A DNA stretch of 64,000 nucleotides from Parelaphostrongylus tenuis (Eukaryota; Nematoda; Chromadorea; Rhabditida; Metastrongylidae), in NCBI GenBank assembly GCA_019055375.1, contig JAHQIW010000071.1:186001-250000 (forward strand). Direction: 5' to 3'. A program made the translations under genes and the position numbers. Numbering within the stretch: position 1 is the stretch's first letter; each line of letters starts with the position of its first letter. Shown piece by piece: positions 41,691-53,079 of the stretch. The notes beneath the pieces are model-generated. The model searched no databases. It had not been told where the DNA came from and saw only the letters and a program-made list of their open reading frames with translations.

Positions 41691-42574
41691 ACACTTACTG
41701 AGTAGAACCCAAGAGATTTTTCTCCATAGGGAATGTCGTGGTCCAAGACAGGAGTTGTGAAGCGAAAAATATTGATGGAGAGTTTTTCGGGGGAGGATTT
41801 GATAAAAAAAATTCATGGCAGGCTCGACGTGATCTCATCTTCGTTCACCAAAGAAGGCTACGCAACATAATAGTTGCAAAGACCACGACGATATTTCTTC
41901 TATTGGATCGTTTTAGAGATGTTTCAATACCGTTTGCCGTACCATGGTAGATTTTCCTGCGAAGTCTTCTTCAGCTAGCATTTATTACCAGCTTGCAATG
42001 CGTGTGTTTCAGCGAGATTGAGCTCCAGTTCTCTTCTTTTTTTTTTTTGCATTTCCTTTGTAGTAACGAAGGTGCAACTGAACTTTTGCTTAAGGAACTG
42101 ATGCCTGTTCGGCACAAGTTTTAAGTGTATGAAAAAGCAGCTTGTGGTATTCGGTTAGGTCTCCCTTTATCTGCCAGTCATATAAGGAGAGGATTTTATT
42201 GAGTCGTACACGTACACGACTTGATTTGCTTTCACTCGAACAGTGACAGCAATTTTTTTAGCTTAAGGCTGAATTGAGTTTCGCATATAAAAGGCGATGA
42301 TTCCAGCTAATCGAAGTAGAACTGAGGTGTCAAAATGTCATTTTGTGCATGTAAAAATATTATAGACCTCCACGTAAATGGTGCCGCTTGAAGACTCTCA
42401 CGCCATCTCGTCGGGTGTTTTTTAATCTCGCTTCAAACACCTAATTAATCTGATAAAAGTGTTTGAAGCCTCATCGAGGTTACTACGTCAAGTTCACAGC
42501 GAGGTTTGAAAAACAGTCGATGGTATGAATTTCTACATGTTCACTACCAACCGTAATCCATCAACCAAAGAAAA

Positions 42575-42720
42575 TGGTGATTACACATTATCATGTATTA
42601 TCACCATGTTAGAAGGTCTATCCTTCCCTGCTATAAAGTAGGGTTCAACGTGGGGTGGGCCACTGATGAAGTGGGCGACACCACCATTTTGTGCGCGTGG
42701 TTTTGACGTCACGCGCCCGG
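42575..42720 (+). repeat. Hammerhead-motif repeat, copy 2 (core broken)
   Basis: Same block order as 16436-16600, including the CCCTGC-TATAAA-GTAGGG hairpin and CTGATGA (42663-42669) with stem II GTGG/CCAC, but the GAAA of the core is lost (ATTT). Confidence 0.58.
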
Positions 42721-43158
42721 TAAAATTTCCAAACATTTTCGCAGACTCTTACGTCCATTGTTTTTCGTTTCAATTGAATTTCCATGAAAGAGATGTGGTG
42801 TGGAGAGAAATCTTATCAGACGGTTTTCGCTCTCGTTTCGTTCTCCTATTGAATTCGTGTTTTGCATTCGTTATTACTGGCCGGTCTTAATCTGTCATTG
42901 GAGTCTCCAACAACACTTTGGAAGCAGGATTTTTTTTTTGCGGAAGAGTTTCTTCAAACTTTTTTAGGGCAAACCAGTTCTTTTTTATCAGTTGTGAGTT
43001 GCTTGGTGAGTTGCTGCGGAAGATACTAACTTTCCTTTGACATGAAAGGTGAAGATGAGCAATAACCAGAAGCAGTGATAGGATCTGCACGAACTAATTA
43101 GATGACATATATGTGGATGTAAGACGAATCAGATGCTTCATATTTCGTGATGAAACCT

Positions 43159-43170
43159 CCCCCCCCCCCC
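43159..43170. repeat. Poly-C run
   Basis: Twelve consecutive C residues. Confidence 0.9.
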
Positions 43171-43179
43171 ACGATTGTC

Positions 43180-43340
43180 GAGAACTCCATCGTCTGACTG
43201 GTTTCTGGCTTTTCGTTTCTTTTACGGCGATCACATAGAATTTGATATCACCAATAATCTCAAAAAGCGTATAGTCGACGTCTGAGCGACTGTTTTGGTG
43301 TCTTAAAAGCTAAGGAAAAGGCAGTCCCTATGGCATGTTG
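43180..43340 (-). mobile_element. RTE endonuclease fragment
   Basis: Reverse strand reads GDIKFYVIAVKETKSQKP, matching the start of the RTE endonuclease (KFHVIALQETK-type). Isolated. Confidence 0.6.
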
Positions 43341-43864
43341 TAGACGTGAACGTTTTGCTTCCAAGGGAGCCCCAATGGATCCAGAAATGTCTCGCTTCTC
43401 ACTGGTCGTCTTACAGCTTGACGTCATAGAATAAAGTATCTAGTGTGTGGTGCACTGAGGCGGAATCAGGAGTCCCGGGATTTGCCTAGCCGAAGCTTTT
43501 TTTTGGGTCGCCAGCACATCAGAGAGTTGCCAGGCAGTGGGAATTACGAGGAGGTATTATCGTTGCTATTAGCTGACATCAAAGCGGTCGTAACTAATAA
43601 TTTATTGTTTACCCTTATCCAAGCTTTCTGACTGAAGATGTCGGACTTCTTCTGAGCATGGAAGGCTTATTTGTCGGATGAACTCCCACTGTAAATCGCA
43701 GATCGTCAACCAGGAGCACCTCCCAGCAACATTGAGCTTGCAAACCTTTGAGAGGAGAAATAGATATACCATCAGAAAATAAGCTCTATAATTTAAGTCA
43801 ATAAAAATGCCAAACGTCACAACTCATTTCACGAACGTACAATTATTTAATATAATGTAGTCAC

Positions 43865-44720
43865 GATAAGGATTGCTGAACATTTCAGCGGCATCACTTT
43901 CTTCAGAGCAACGAGGACTCATAATGAATTTATTGACATATTAACTTGCAATCTACCAGTAGAACACATTCTAACTTCAGAATGAATGAAAAATGAAATG
44001 AAGAGTTTTTATCAAAAAATCTCATCAAAAAAGTGCAAAATTTACAAATTGCTCTTTTTGAACCAAGTAGGAGGTTGTTATGATATAGTTTAGTTGATCA
44101 GCTGACGCTTCGGCAATTTTGCATTGTTCAGAGCCTAAAAAGAGCGCTCTGCTCACATTCCAGTCATGCGGCACTCCATTACCCAGCAGAAAAAATAAAC
44201 AAACCTATATTTCAATTACATAATTCGCAGAACGCTTTGCAACAAACTGGCCGTTTTATTGAAAGTCATTTATTGGGTTTCAATGTGGACACCAACCGTG
44301 CAGAGATCACATGGACTGTACATGCGCCTCCCTCACTGCCTCATCGAAATAATTTCATACAATGCGTTATATCACGTGAAATCACAAGGTAATCATCCTT
44401 GCGGTTTATGTTTAGAGTGATGGAGTTATTCAGAATGCTACCAAAATTCTAGGCATTGAGACTTTATAGATCTGTGCGAGGATGTGACTTCTGCAAAATC
44501 TTCCCTTTGATATTTGTGTATTTCATGCGAGCCTAATGAAACATTTTGTTTAGCTCATCTGCATTGCCGATTAGGTGTTTTTTTACACGGTTTCAAGTGG
44601 TCTTCCCGCTTCGCAGATGTACTTGACGCTACACATTTTGCAAGAGATTGCATAAACTATACCAGTACCCATGCACTCACCGTCTTTACCATTAGAGCAC
44701 TCTTACGCTAGACACAGATG
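43865..44720 (-). mobile_element. Penelope-like element relic 3
   Basis: Reverse strand: CSNGKDGECMGTGIVYAI, SCKMCSVKYICEAGRPLE, the GIY-YIG core (44555-44720). The end-like block 'gaacatttcagcggcatcac' at 43872-43912 is where a minus-oriented PLE would finish. The coding region between is ruined. Confidence 0.7.
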
Positions 44721-46560
44721 GCACATGAACGGCTGCAATCTAGCTGCCGTAGTATTTGAGTGCCCATTGATCTCTGAAAACATCGTTCAAGAGCTCTGTG
44801 AGTTTTCGCAAGTCTTAACGTGGTCGAATATCGGCCAGCGTTTTTGCTGCATAGCACAGCGCTTGGAGGACTGTTAAATCGGAAGCTTAGAGCATAATTT
44901 AGAGTCCGTTATTTGGCCAGTGTCTTCTTTGAAAGGCTCAAATGCGGCCCACGTTGCTTTATTTCTTCTATCAAGTTCTCGTGTTTTTCCGTATCCAGTG
45001 AACGTGACCAAGGCAAACGTACGTGGACGCCTCCGTAATCTAAGATCCATCCAGTGTGATATGTTCGTTATTGCACCATTGGTTTTTCATGAACTGTGTC
45101 GTCATGCGATTTATGCGCAGTCCGATCTTCTTCCCTGCTTTGCTAAGTTCCTAAAGCATCGTCTCTGATTCACTAGTGCTTTTCGAGAAGAAGACAATGT
45201 CATCCGTGAAGCTAAGGTTCGAAAGGAATTTTGCATCGATGCGTATGTCCTTCTCGTCCCAATCAAGCAACTTCATTATCCACTCCATTATCTCAAATTT
45301 TTTTCCTTCCAAAGGTAAGATGTTATATGTGCCTCGAGAAGTAAATGCAAGTTATGGCCTCCGATTCGCAGCACATCGAAGAGATGTTATCAGGATTTGG
45401 AACCGTGCCTTTTTTCATGCTCTCTATCGCCTCGGATTTTAGAGGGCAGAATCCCAGGCGGTTTTTCTCCAGTGGGGATTACGGGGTCCGAGACGGGGAT
45501 GGTGATTGGAAAAGACTGATGTAGATTTTCTTCGTTATCAATTCCATACCATGGCGGAAAGATCCCATATTGCATCATCACCGCTGAGAGCAAAAGACTT
45601 CAAACACACAGATTCTAACGGCACTTCTTCAGACTAGATTTTTCTTGTGCTTCTTTTAACAACTTCTTCTGTCGAAACCCATGTAGATCCTCCTGCAAGC
45701 TCTTCAGCAGCTGGTATTCGATATCAACCGAACTGAATGTGTTGCATTAGAATCAAGCTTCAGTTTTCTTCGCTTTTTGAGCAACTCCTTCGTGGTGGTG
45801 GAGATGCGATCGGCTCTTCTGAATGAGCAATTAAAGCCAAGTCGGAGCACTTTTTTAGTCCTTCGGCAAGCAGCTCGTAGTCTTCGGTCGGACCATCCTT
45901 AATCTGCCAGGCATGGTTGGACAGGATTTCGTCTAGAATGTTCTCGTCGTAAACGGTTAGACGACTTCTTCTTGATCTATGACATGGATTCTTTCCCGGC
46001 CTACGATTGAATCGTATCTTCGCGCGAAGAAGGCGGTGATAGCACCCAGTACACAATGATGGTACTACGGTTGTGTCGAGCAGGTACCATCTTCTGTCTG
46101 TAAATATATGGTCGACTTCCGCATGCGTCGTGCCGTTAGATGACTTCCTTGTACAACGACGGTGTTTCTTCTTTTCAAAAAGTAAATTCCCTTGAAGGGA
46201 CGTGCCGCACATAGGAATCCAGCGGGACGGTTTCCATTTTCGTTTCTCTCTCCTAAACCAAATTTCCCAAGTCGAAGGATGGTTTGGCGAGGGGAAAGAT
46301 TTTGTGCGAGAGGTGGGTGATGGACGGGTTTAAGTCAAGGCCTTCGCCTTCGACATTCAGTGATGGTTTTTTTGCGGATCACAAGTGTGCCGTTGTTCAG
46401 TTGACGTATGTCGGGTGTTCCTAGTCTTCGTTTCTTGTACGGCAATCACATAAAATTTTCATGTGACTTGCTGCTTCAAGAAATGCCTGAAGATCGGCAT
46501 CAGTGGAGAGTGTTCTTGCATTGTACGTGCAAGGTAAAAGAACAATCCTCTTGTCGTGTC
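44720..46560 (-). mobile_element. Decayed RTE element, endonuclease to C-terminus
   Basis: Reverse strand in order: KFYVIAVQETKTR (46445-46405), GLGERNENGNRPAGFL (46270-46200), SSNGTTHAEVDHIFTDRRW, LDTTVVPSLCTGCYHRLLR and AKIRFNRRPGKNP (46150-45990), the best preserved part with endonuclease residues H and D in place; then AIESMKKGTVPNPDNIS (45420-45370) from the start of the reverse transcriptase, and LDRRNKATWAAF (about 44960). The catalytic centre of the reverse transcriptase is not recognisable, so much is deleted. Confidence 0.82.
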
Positions 46561-46632
46561 GTTTGCGTGATCGATAGATCCGGTTCCAACAACATCCCGC
46601 TTATTCCGTGATTCCGATATACCTAAGGGGAT

Positions 46633-46775
46633 TGAGTGGTGACCAACGACACACCTCAGGCGAGAATCAAACCCGGTTTCATCCTACCCGGGGATGCGCG
46701 CTCCACTACTACACCGCTTCATAAACCCACTGACTGCATTTTTCGCAGTGGTACGATGTTTCCAAGACATCCAAG
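46633..46775 (-). repeat. tRNA-derived SINE family 4, inverted copy
   Basis: Reverse strand head GCGGTGTAGTAGTGGAGC and B box GGTTTGATTCTCGCC. It lies head to head with the copy at 46880-47032. A detached tail piece (46735-46770) lies on the wrong side of the head, so it is from a second truncated copy. Confidence 0.78.
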
Positions 46776-46879
46776 AGAATTAAGCGAAAAAAAGCGAAAT
46801 TGCATACCCGACCAATCATGTTAAAGGTTGGTGGCTGATAGACAACATTGAGACGTTGTAGAATGAGTGGTAAAGCAAA

Positions 46880-47032
46880 TGTGATTCGGCGGTGTAGTAG
46901 TGGAGCACGCGTCCCCAGGTAGGATGAAATAGGGTTCGATTCCCGCCTGAGACCCTGCCATGGGCTACCACTCAGTTCTCTTAGGGGTATTGAAAACATC
47001 GTACTGCCACTGCGAAAAATGCAGTCAAAACA
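46880..47032 (+). repeat. tRNA-derived SINE family 4
   Basis: A box region GGCGGTGTAGTAGTGGAGC, B box GGTTCGATTCCCGCC, then the family tail 'ccactcagttctcttagg'. Forms an inverted pair with 46633-46775 with about 105 bases between them. Confidence 0.82.
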
Positions 47033-47139
47033 TTAGGAATATTGAGTATCCTGTAATTTTGTGGTCATTCACCGGTCATTCCGCCTCCTCACGCCATAGA
47101 CAGAAGCACCCAGTGTTAATATAATACATCTGATTCTGG

Positions 47140-48215
47140 CAGCTGACGTTCCAGTGGTTTCATCTTATATAGAGCCTTGGAAAGATCAAGTTGTTTACAA
47201 CCCAGTCAACCAAACAACTCCATCACTTCAGCAGAAAAACCATCAAACCTAGATTTCGATTGCATCAAGTGCGATACAACTTTCAGCAGACCGCTTTTAA
47301 CCTTCAACAGTAGATGGTATTGTAGAGGAAGACAGCTTAGGGTAGGATACCTGAGATTAGTTCGGCAAATAGCTATTCCCAATGGCCTTAGCTCCTCAGG
47401 AGAGTTTAGAGGACGTAATGTGCTAGGGAACTATACTCTAGCGCAGGCATTGTCTCGCTTATCGTATCCAATTTTCAAGCGAGCTAGGTGTAGCTACAGA
47501 ACGCTTTGGGAGGGGTGGCTTAGCGAATTCTCTAACAATGATTGAAGTATCACCGAGTACTGTGAGGCGCCAGCTACTTCGCATCCACATATACGACCGT
47601 CTATGCACATCGCAAGACTGCTATATGCTCTAACCGTTAGAAAAACGGTGATTTCAAATATACAGGTATAATTTACCAAATCTCTTGTGAAACGTGCAAC
47701 GTTTGGTACATCAGCGAAACGGTTAGGCCACTCCGTGTCCGTGTAAGCATCTAGTCGGTAAGATTGAAAGCTAAATTAAGCATGTTACTAAGCTCGCATA
47801 GAACACAGGCAAATAACGGAGAGGATTTTGAAGTAGAAATAACCATTCTCGCACAGGAATATAAAATCTCAGCACGCAATATTTCGGAAGCATTCTGGAT
47901 AAACTCCATCAGTCCAAACACGGAACATAGAATAGAGTGCCACTTTACTTTACACGCGTTATTTGGCATAGTATGTAAAGCTTGTTTTGATGTGAGAGGT
48001 GAATTCGAAGGTCATATGAACTCTGCGCGGTTGCACTTGGGCACCTCATTGGAACGCTCATGAGAAGCAGTGAATGTGTGAAAAGCTGTTATACTTTCGA
48101 TAAAATTGAAATGTACTTATATTGATTTTTTCTGTTGGAATGGTAGAGATGTCTAATCTTTTCAGGCCCTAAGGAAGACGAAACAGCCGAAACATCAGTT
48201 GTCAGATTAGATTGT
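47140..48215 (+). mobile_element. Penelope-like element relic 4 with inverted ends
   Basis: Plus strand: RQIAIPNGLSSSGEFRG, LLRIHIYDRLCTSQDC, then GIIYQISCETCNVWYISET and VRPLRVRV (GIY-YIG core, 47665-47745), and GEDFEVEITILAQEYKISA with RNISEAFW (47820-47895), the typical PLE C-terminus. The left end (GCTGACGTTCCAG...GAGCCTTGGAAAGATC, 47143-47187) recurs inverted at the right end (48150-48205). Stops and frameshifts are present, and the reverse transcriptase is gone. Confidence 0.82.
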
Positions 48216-48604
48216 ATTATAGCAACCTCGTGTTTGGCTCATGTAGAAAAAGCTGTGAATTACTCAAAAATTCCGGGGTTAACAGATAGTCGCACTTTGC
48301 AAAAACTAGTTGTTAATGTAAATATTCGGACTGTCGCCTTGTCACGAAAGCAGGGAATGCTCTAATAGAGCTCTACCAAAATTTCAACGAATGTTAACAC
48401 GGCTAGTATTCGAATAAGTTTTTGAGGAAGATGAAATAAGAAAGTAGTAACGAACGCACACTCAGATTCGTAAAAAACAACAAACCGCAGGAAAAAAAGC
48501 GATTCGCGCCATATATGAATTTGTTTCCTGCAGGCAATAAAAAAGTAAAATAACAGACTACTCTTTCATGAATTAACTAATATACGAGGTTGATTACAAT
48601 ATTT

Positions 48605-48790
48605 ACTCGGTTAACGTTTCAACTCTTTCGTCTTTTTCAGAACTGATGATTCAACTCAACTGCCCACACTCGACGTGGATATTCATTTTTTTTTTTTGAT
48701 CTAACAAATTAGTAATTCGGAATGATAACAATTTTATGTGGTGTTGTATAGAACGTCTAAATTTCGAGGAAGGCAAAATCACCGAAACTC
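48605..48790. repeat. Inverted pair of PLE-end-like sequences
   Basis: 'taacgtttcaactctttcgtc' at 48615 and the reverse of 'ggaaggcaaaatcaccgaaac' at 48760-48780 face each other about 140 bases apart with no coding part between them. Confidence 0.45.
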
Positions 48791-49017
48791 CGGCTATGTT
48801 TTTTGAAAAAGACATGTATGCTTTAAAAAAATGATGATTTGTAGGATATTAACAAGTTGAATAGACAGATAATGCAGCCAATAGCCACGTTGATGAATTC
48901 CCATGTACTACAAATCCTTACTCGGACGGAATGAGGTGTTCTCAAGATCGCTTGGTAATATTACCATGTATGGCGCCGTATCTGTCAACATACTGACAAA
49001 TCAAGCAAAACTCATTG

Positions 49018-49205
49018 ATGTAGTGTGATGTGCAGAACTTTTGCATCAGGTGGGACTCGAATCCACCTTTCACCCTATTGGGAAGGGTGCTCAAACCGCT
49101 GCACTATTGTCGCTTGTTTTGACACCACTCTTTCTACGCTACAACGCATCTATCTGTGAGCAACCAACCGTTGAGCACGCGCATTCGAATAGAGTGAAAT
49201 ACGGG
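49018..49205 (-). repeat. tRNA-derived SINE family 3
   Basis: Reverse strand head AATAGTGCAGCGGTTTGAGC (A box), B box GGATTCGAGTCCCACC, and 5' block 'gttgtagcgtagaaagagtg'. Confidence 0.82.
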
Positions 49206-49394
49206 TTGTGTCACAGCCAACGCAAAAGTTTTGCATATTACTCCACAACAATGAGTATAATTATAACATCACACTACAGCTATAAGCGATCTAAGAAAGG
49301 AATTCAATTGAGTCACATTAGAGTAATAAACTATCTAAAAACTCTTATCCATTCAATGCTTACACGGTGTTGATATGTTTTCGTCAAAGCGACG

Positions 49395-49435
49395 TTTCTG
49401 AGCTTTGTCTTTCTCAGATCCTCAACATATCTATG
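49395..49435 (+). repeat. PLE-end-like block
   Basis: 'gacgtttctgagctttgtc' followed by 'tttctcagatcctc'. No coding portion attached. Confidence 0.4.
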
Positions 49436-50004
49436 TGGCGTTATTCTTATGAGTATGCGAGTTCTACTATAAATGAACATCTATCGTAATTGTTGACGTT
49501 ACTCCAAGAAAAACCCCTAAGCATGTATTTATGTGTAAGCTACGTATATTCTTTCTGTGGGATGACGCTTGAACTCTCCCACACGTCAGAAGATAAATTG
49601 GGACAAAGGTGTTAGCTAATACCTAGACTGTAAAATCAACCTGAGATTAGATGCGCTATGGTCTGCTATGTTTAGACACTCTTATATCGTTCATTCCTGA
49701 GGTTCTTGAAATTTAACCAGAAACCTCAAGGGTTTATCAAGCTAAAGCTTTTTTTTTTGATTCGTGCTCGAGAATTTTAACTACCACCCAAAGTTTTCAC
49801 TGCTATGCCTGTAATCTATATCCACCTAGGTGGGTGGGTAGAGAGTGTTTGGTAGAAAAGTCTCTATGAATGGCAATCGAAGTTGTTAGAGATGGTATGC
49901 AATAAATACGTGATTGTTATTGCAGTTTTTCACTAAGTTAATCAAAATTCTTCATCTTTAATAGCTTTTTAGTAGTGGTAATATATTACAAATATGTGTA
50001 TACA

Positions 50005-50040
50005 CGTTATATATATATATATACATATATATATATACAC
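50005..50040. repeat. (TA)n microsatellite, left of SINE
   Basis: TA repeat directly abutting the head of the SINE at 50041. Confidence 0.9.
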
Positions 50041-50339
50041 ATGAGCGCATGTGGCGCAGTGGTTAGAGGTGCTCTGCGTCGCACACGAGGTCACTGGTTC
50101 GATCTCGCGCTCATGGCTCACCAAGCCATCCATCCCTCCGGGGTCGGTAAATTGGTACCAGACAGGTCTCAGACTTGTCTGGGAGGATAAGCAGCACTGA
50201 CTCGGTTCAGCAGGAGGCCACCGCGAGTCATTGTAAAGGCCAGATGTGCATTCAATCACCTCAAACGAAGTTAAAAATTGGAGTTGAACGCATGGGGCAT
50301 CCCTCAGGGATTGATTAACGCCGAGAGCTTTATCCTTTT

Positions 50340-50340
<1 letters not shown>
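50041..50340 (+). repeat. tRNA-derived SINE family 1, best full-length copy
   Basis: A box TGGCGCAGTGG and B box GGTTCGATCTC, spaced as in a tRNA gene, followed by a non-tRNA body and a tail 'gccgagagctttatcctttt'. SINEs are transcribed by RNA polymerase III and mobilised by a LINE; RTE elements are a likely partner here (inference). It is flanked on both sides by TA repeats. Confidence 0.9.

Positions 50341-50372
<32 letters not shown>
50341..50372. repeat. (TA)n microsatellite, right of SINE
   Basis: TA repeat starting at the end of the SINE tail. Confidence 0.9.
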
Positions 50373-50377
<5 letters not shown>

Positions 50378-50379
50378 GC

Positions 50380-51615
50380 TTAGTGACATACAAAACTTTG
50401 TCTGACTGACGGCCAAAGCCATTTATAGTAACTTGAAAATTCCAAAAGCCTACTCACAGCGGTGGTCATTGCAGTACTCGAATGAGAAATGCCGTAACGA
50501 AGTAAAGGACATTTTTGCAAATAAAAGATTTTCTAACCGATAACACTGTTATTCCGAAATTCTACGCGGAATCAGACCATCGTCTCTTACACATGACATT
50601 CTATTTTTTCAAAAAGGGGAGAATGTCGTTAAGTCGTGGTGAGCTTTATTTAATTATAGAACTCCACCATTTTTAGCGATTTGTCCTAGTAAACGATTAT
50701 AACTCAAGGAAAAAAATTTTTGGAAAGAATGTTTGAGAAAGATTTTGGAAAGATGTGGAACTACACGATATAGATGAGAAAAAGTAAAAAATAATACAGC
50801 GGAAAAACCATGGAGATAGAAAATGTGGGAATACTTATGAAAAACGCGTAATGATTATGTCATCAGGACATAAATAGATTTATTACATTTACTGTTCACT
50901 TGGCGAAAGGATCTCAGCACTTCTTCCTTTCCTTCCGCTATTGTATAGCCGTCGTCCCTTAATAAGATTTTTGATTTATGTGTGAGCTCAGTAATAGCCT
51001 AAAAGTTTACCGCCTAGGCTATCTAAAATCTTGTGATAGTTGAGTGTCCAATGATCATTAACAGGGAAACACTGGCCCTTGCAAGTCGGATGCAATCTCC
51101 TGCTCTATTTCTTGAGAATTTTGCAGAACGGCATTTGAGACCAACATGGATTGGCCGGCACAATAGATCAAATACGGAAAATTTGTCTGGCCGATTTGTC
51201 ACAGTGAATATGTACAGAGTGAACATAATCTCTCAGTGATGAATGGAAAGCTTCAGTTGAGCTAAGGCACATGATAAAAATCATATTCGATATCTACTCG
51301 TTAACTGCGTTGCTATTTACTCATGCACATAAATCATTTTCTCCTGCGAAATATATCTTTCGATCTCGATAAACTTCCAGAAAAAATATAACAAATGAGT
51401 GCTATTGCTGATTTGTAATTCAGACCTTCTCGAATCAACTGCCGTTACCTAAGATTAATTGGAAAGAAAAACATGTGCACATTTTCCTTTTAATATGCTC
51501 ATACTGCTCTAACTAACATAAGGATGCTGTGGTTTTCCATAAGATGTTACCATTTTCGCTGTCCGTATCCTAGGTTTCAGCCAGTTCGATGTGATTACTT
51601 CCATAGATTTGCGGA
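50380..51615. other. Nothing recognised
   Basis: AT-rich with no supported gene or repeat. Confidence 0.4.
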
Positions 51616-51619
51616 CTTT

Positions 51620-51715
51620 GTGCGTGCATGCGTCTCATGTATGTGTGCATGCATGTATGTATATGTGTGTATGCATGTCTGTATGTTTGTGTGTATGTGA
51701 ACGTGTATGTATACA
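51620..51715. repeat. TGTATG/TGTGTA simple repeat
   Basis: Imperfect TG/TA tandem units over about 95 bases. Confidence 0.85.
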
Positions 51716-51879
51716 CAGTAGCGCGTACTGGGTTCACCTACTAAATTTGGCATCCCTTCGTGTTTGACAAATCACTGCGAGACATATCCAGAGTGGTAGA
51801 AATCTTTGATAGGTTCGCGCGAATCATTGCATGCCTAATATGTATTATATCATATGATAGTATATGAAGCTAATGACGT

Positions 51880-51960
51880 TTAATAATGTGGAATACGTGG
51901 CGCATCCCTTAGAGATCGTTCATCGCCGAACGCTTTATTCCTCATCCTTTACGTCCTTTT
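51880..51960 (+). repeat. SINE family 1, tail fragment
   Basis: 'cgcatcccttagagatcg' and 'cgccgaacgctttatt' match the 3' end of family 1. It makes up the first part of a 161-codon open frame at 51864-52349, so that frame is not a gene. Confidence 0.68.
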
Positions 51961-52927
51961 CTCATTTAGATTGGGTATGTTGTGGTGAGTGTATCTCATT
52001 CGAGTTCAAATTTACTATAGTGCCGCCCATGGTGGCCAAAATTTACGAGCATCGCACACAGCAGCGAGAAAAACTAATTAAAACAAAGCCGAGCACACAT
52101 CGTCATCTTGCCTCTGCTGCTCATCTCATCCTCAATGACACCTCTTTCGATGTGTTCTTCATAGAAATAAAAGACAGGAGAGTTGATGACTGTAAAGATC
52201 TTCGACGACGCACTAGGAATTCGAAAATCGTCATCAGTACGACCCACACTACCTCTGCCGTAATGCTGCGTTGTCTTCATCTGTCAGCACCTCAAACACT
52301 GCAATTGCAGAAGAGGTGCTACCGGTTGGGTCAAGAAGCACGGTTGTAGTTGGTCTTTTAGCTGAACGATCATAACAAATGATCTGCTCGGACTGGAATC
52401 GAACCTGACTCCAAGGTCTTTCATTTTGAAGTGTTTAGGTAGTGAATATCTCGTCAGAAGACGGCAAACTGCAAAATTCAATGAAAGTTGTCAAACTATC
52501 AAAATTTAGCGGCTTCTTGATAGTCGCTATGGCATTGAAGAGGTTCAGAAAAATTTCATCTCAAAACTGGTCCAGATAGCCAAACATTTTTTGAATTCCG
52601 TCATTCAACTGATATTTTATTTTATATATCATAAGTACGTGGGTTAAATATCATCTTTGCAAATTGAACGACTAATAGTCAGCAATAGCATCTAAAAAGT
52701 AAAGGAAATATCGATTCGAGTTTGCTAGGAACGATTTTCAGAAAATCGTAATAATTCAAAGACGAACATTCTGTGGACTTCGACATAGATAAATGCAAAT
52801 CTATTAGGAGTGTTTTTGCTCAATTGACTCGAAGTTGGTATCACTTGTTGTTCTTGTTGTCGCCGTTCGATGAGTACAATTTCGTCTTCTCCTGAACATG
52901 AATGTATTTCAGGTAACGTTTTTTTAA

Positions 52928-53075
52928 CAGACGTCGAGCAATCGACTGTCACGGCAATGTCAGGCGATCTTTTCACCTGGCGTGCAGTGTAACATGTTCG
53001 GCACTAATACGCTCATTTGTAAGGGCTAGATTGAACCGAAAAGTATATGCTAGTAATGAGGCTTGACTCAAAAGC
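52928..53075 (+). repeat. Unclassified repeat S, copy 2
   Basis: See 7890-8045; the same blocks in the same order, with the open frame broken. Confidence 0.6.
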
Positions 53076-53079
53076 CTAA

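Noticed and set aside
42887..43090. Minus-strand frame that begins like a signal peptide (ILSLLLVIAHLHLSC)
   Set aside because: No ATG, no partner exon and no cysteine pattern or domain; it ends soon in AT-rich DNA.
50041..50115. Possible functional tRNA gene
   Set aside because: The A and B boxes are present but the cloverleaf 3' half is not, and the same head with the same body recurs elsewhere, so it is a SINE.
51864..52349. 161-codon plus-strand open frame
   Set aside because: Its first third is a SINE tail fragment; the remainder has no homology or splice signals.
52290..52480. tRNA-like B box (GGTTCGATTCC) on the minus strand at about 52400
   Set aside because: No A box at the right distance and no second copy in the window.
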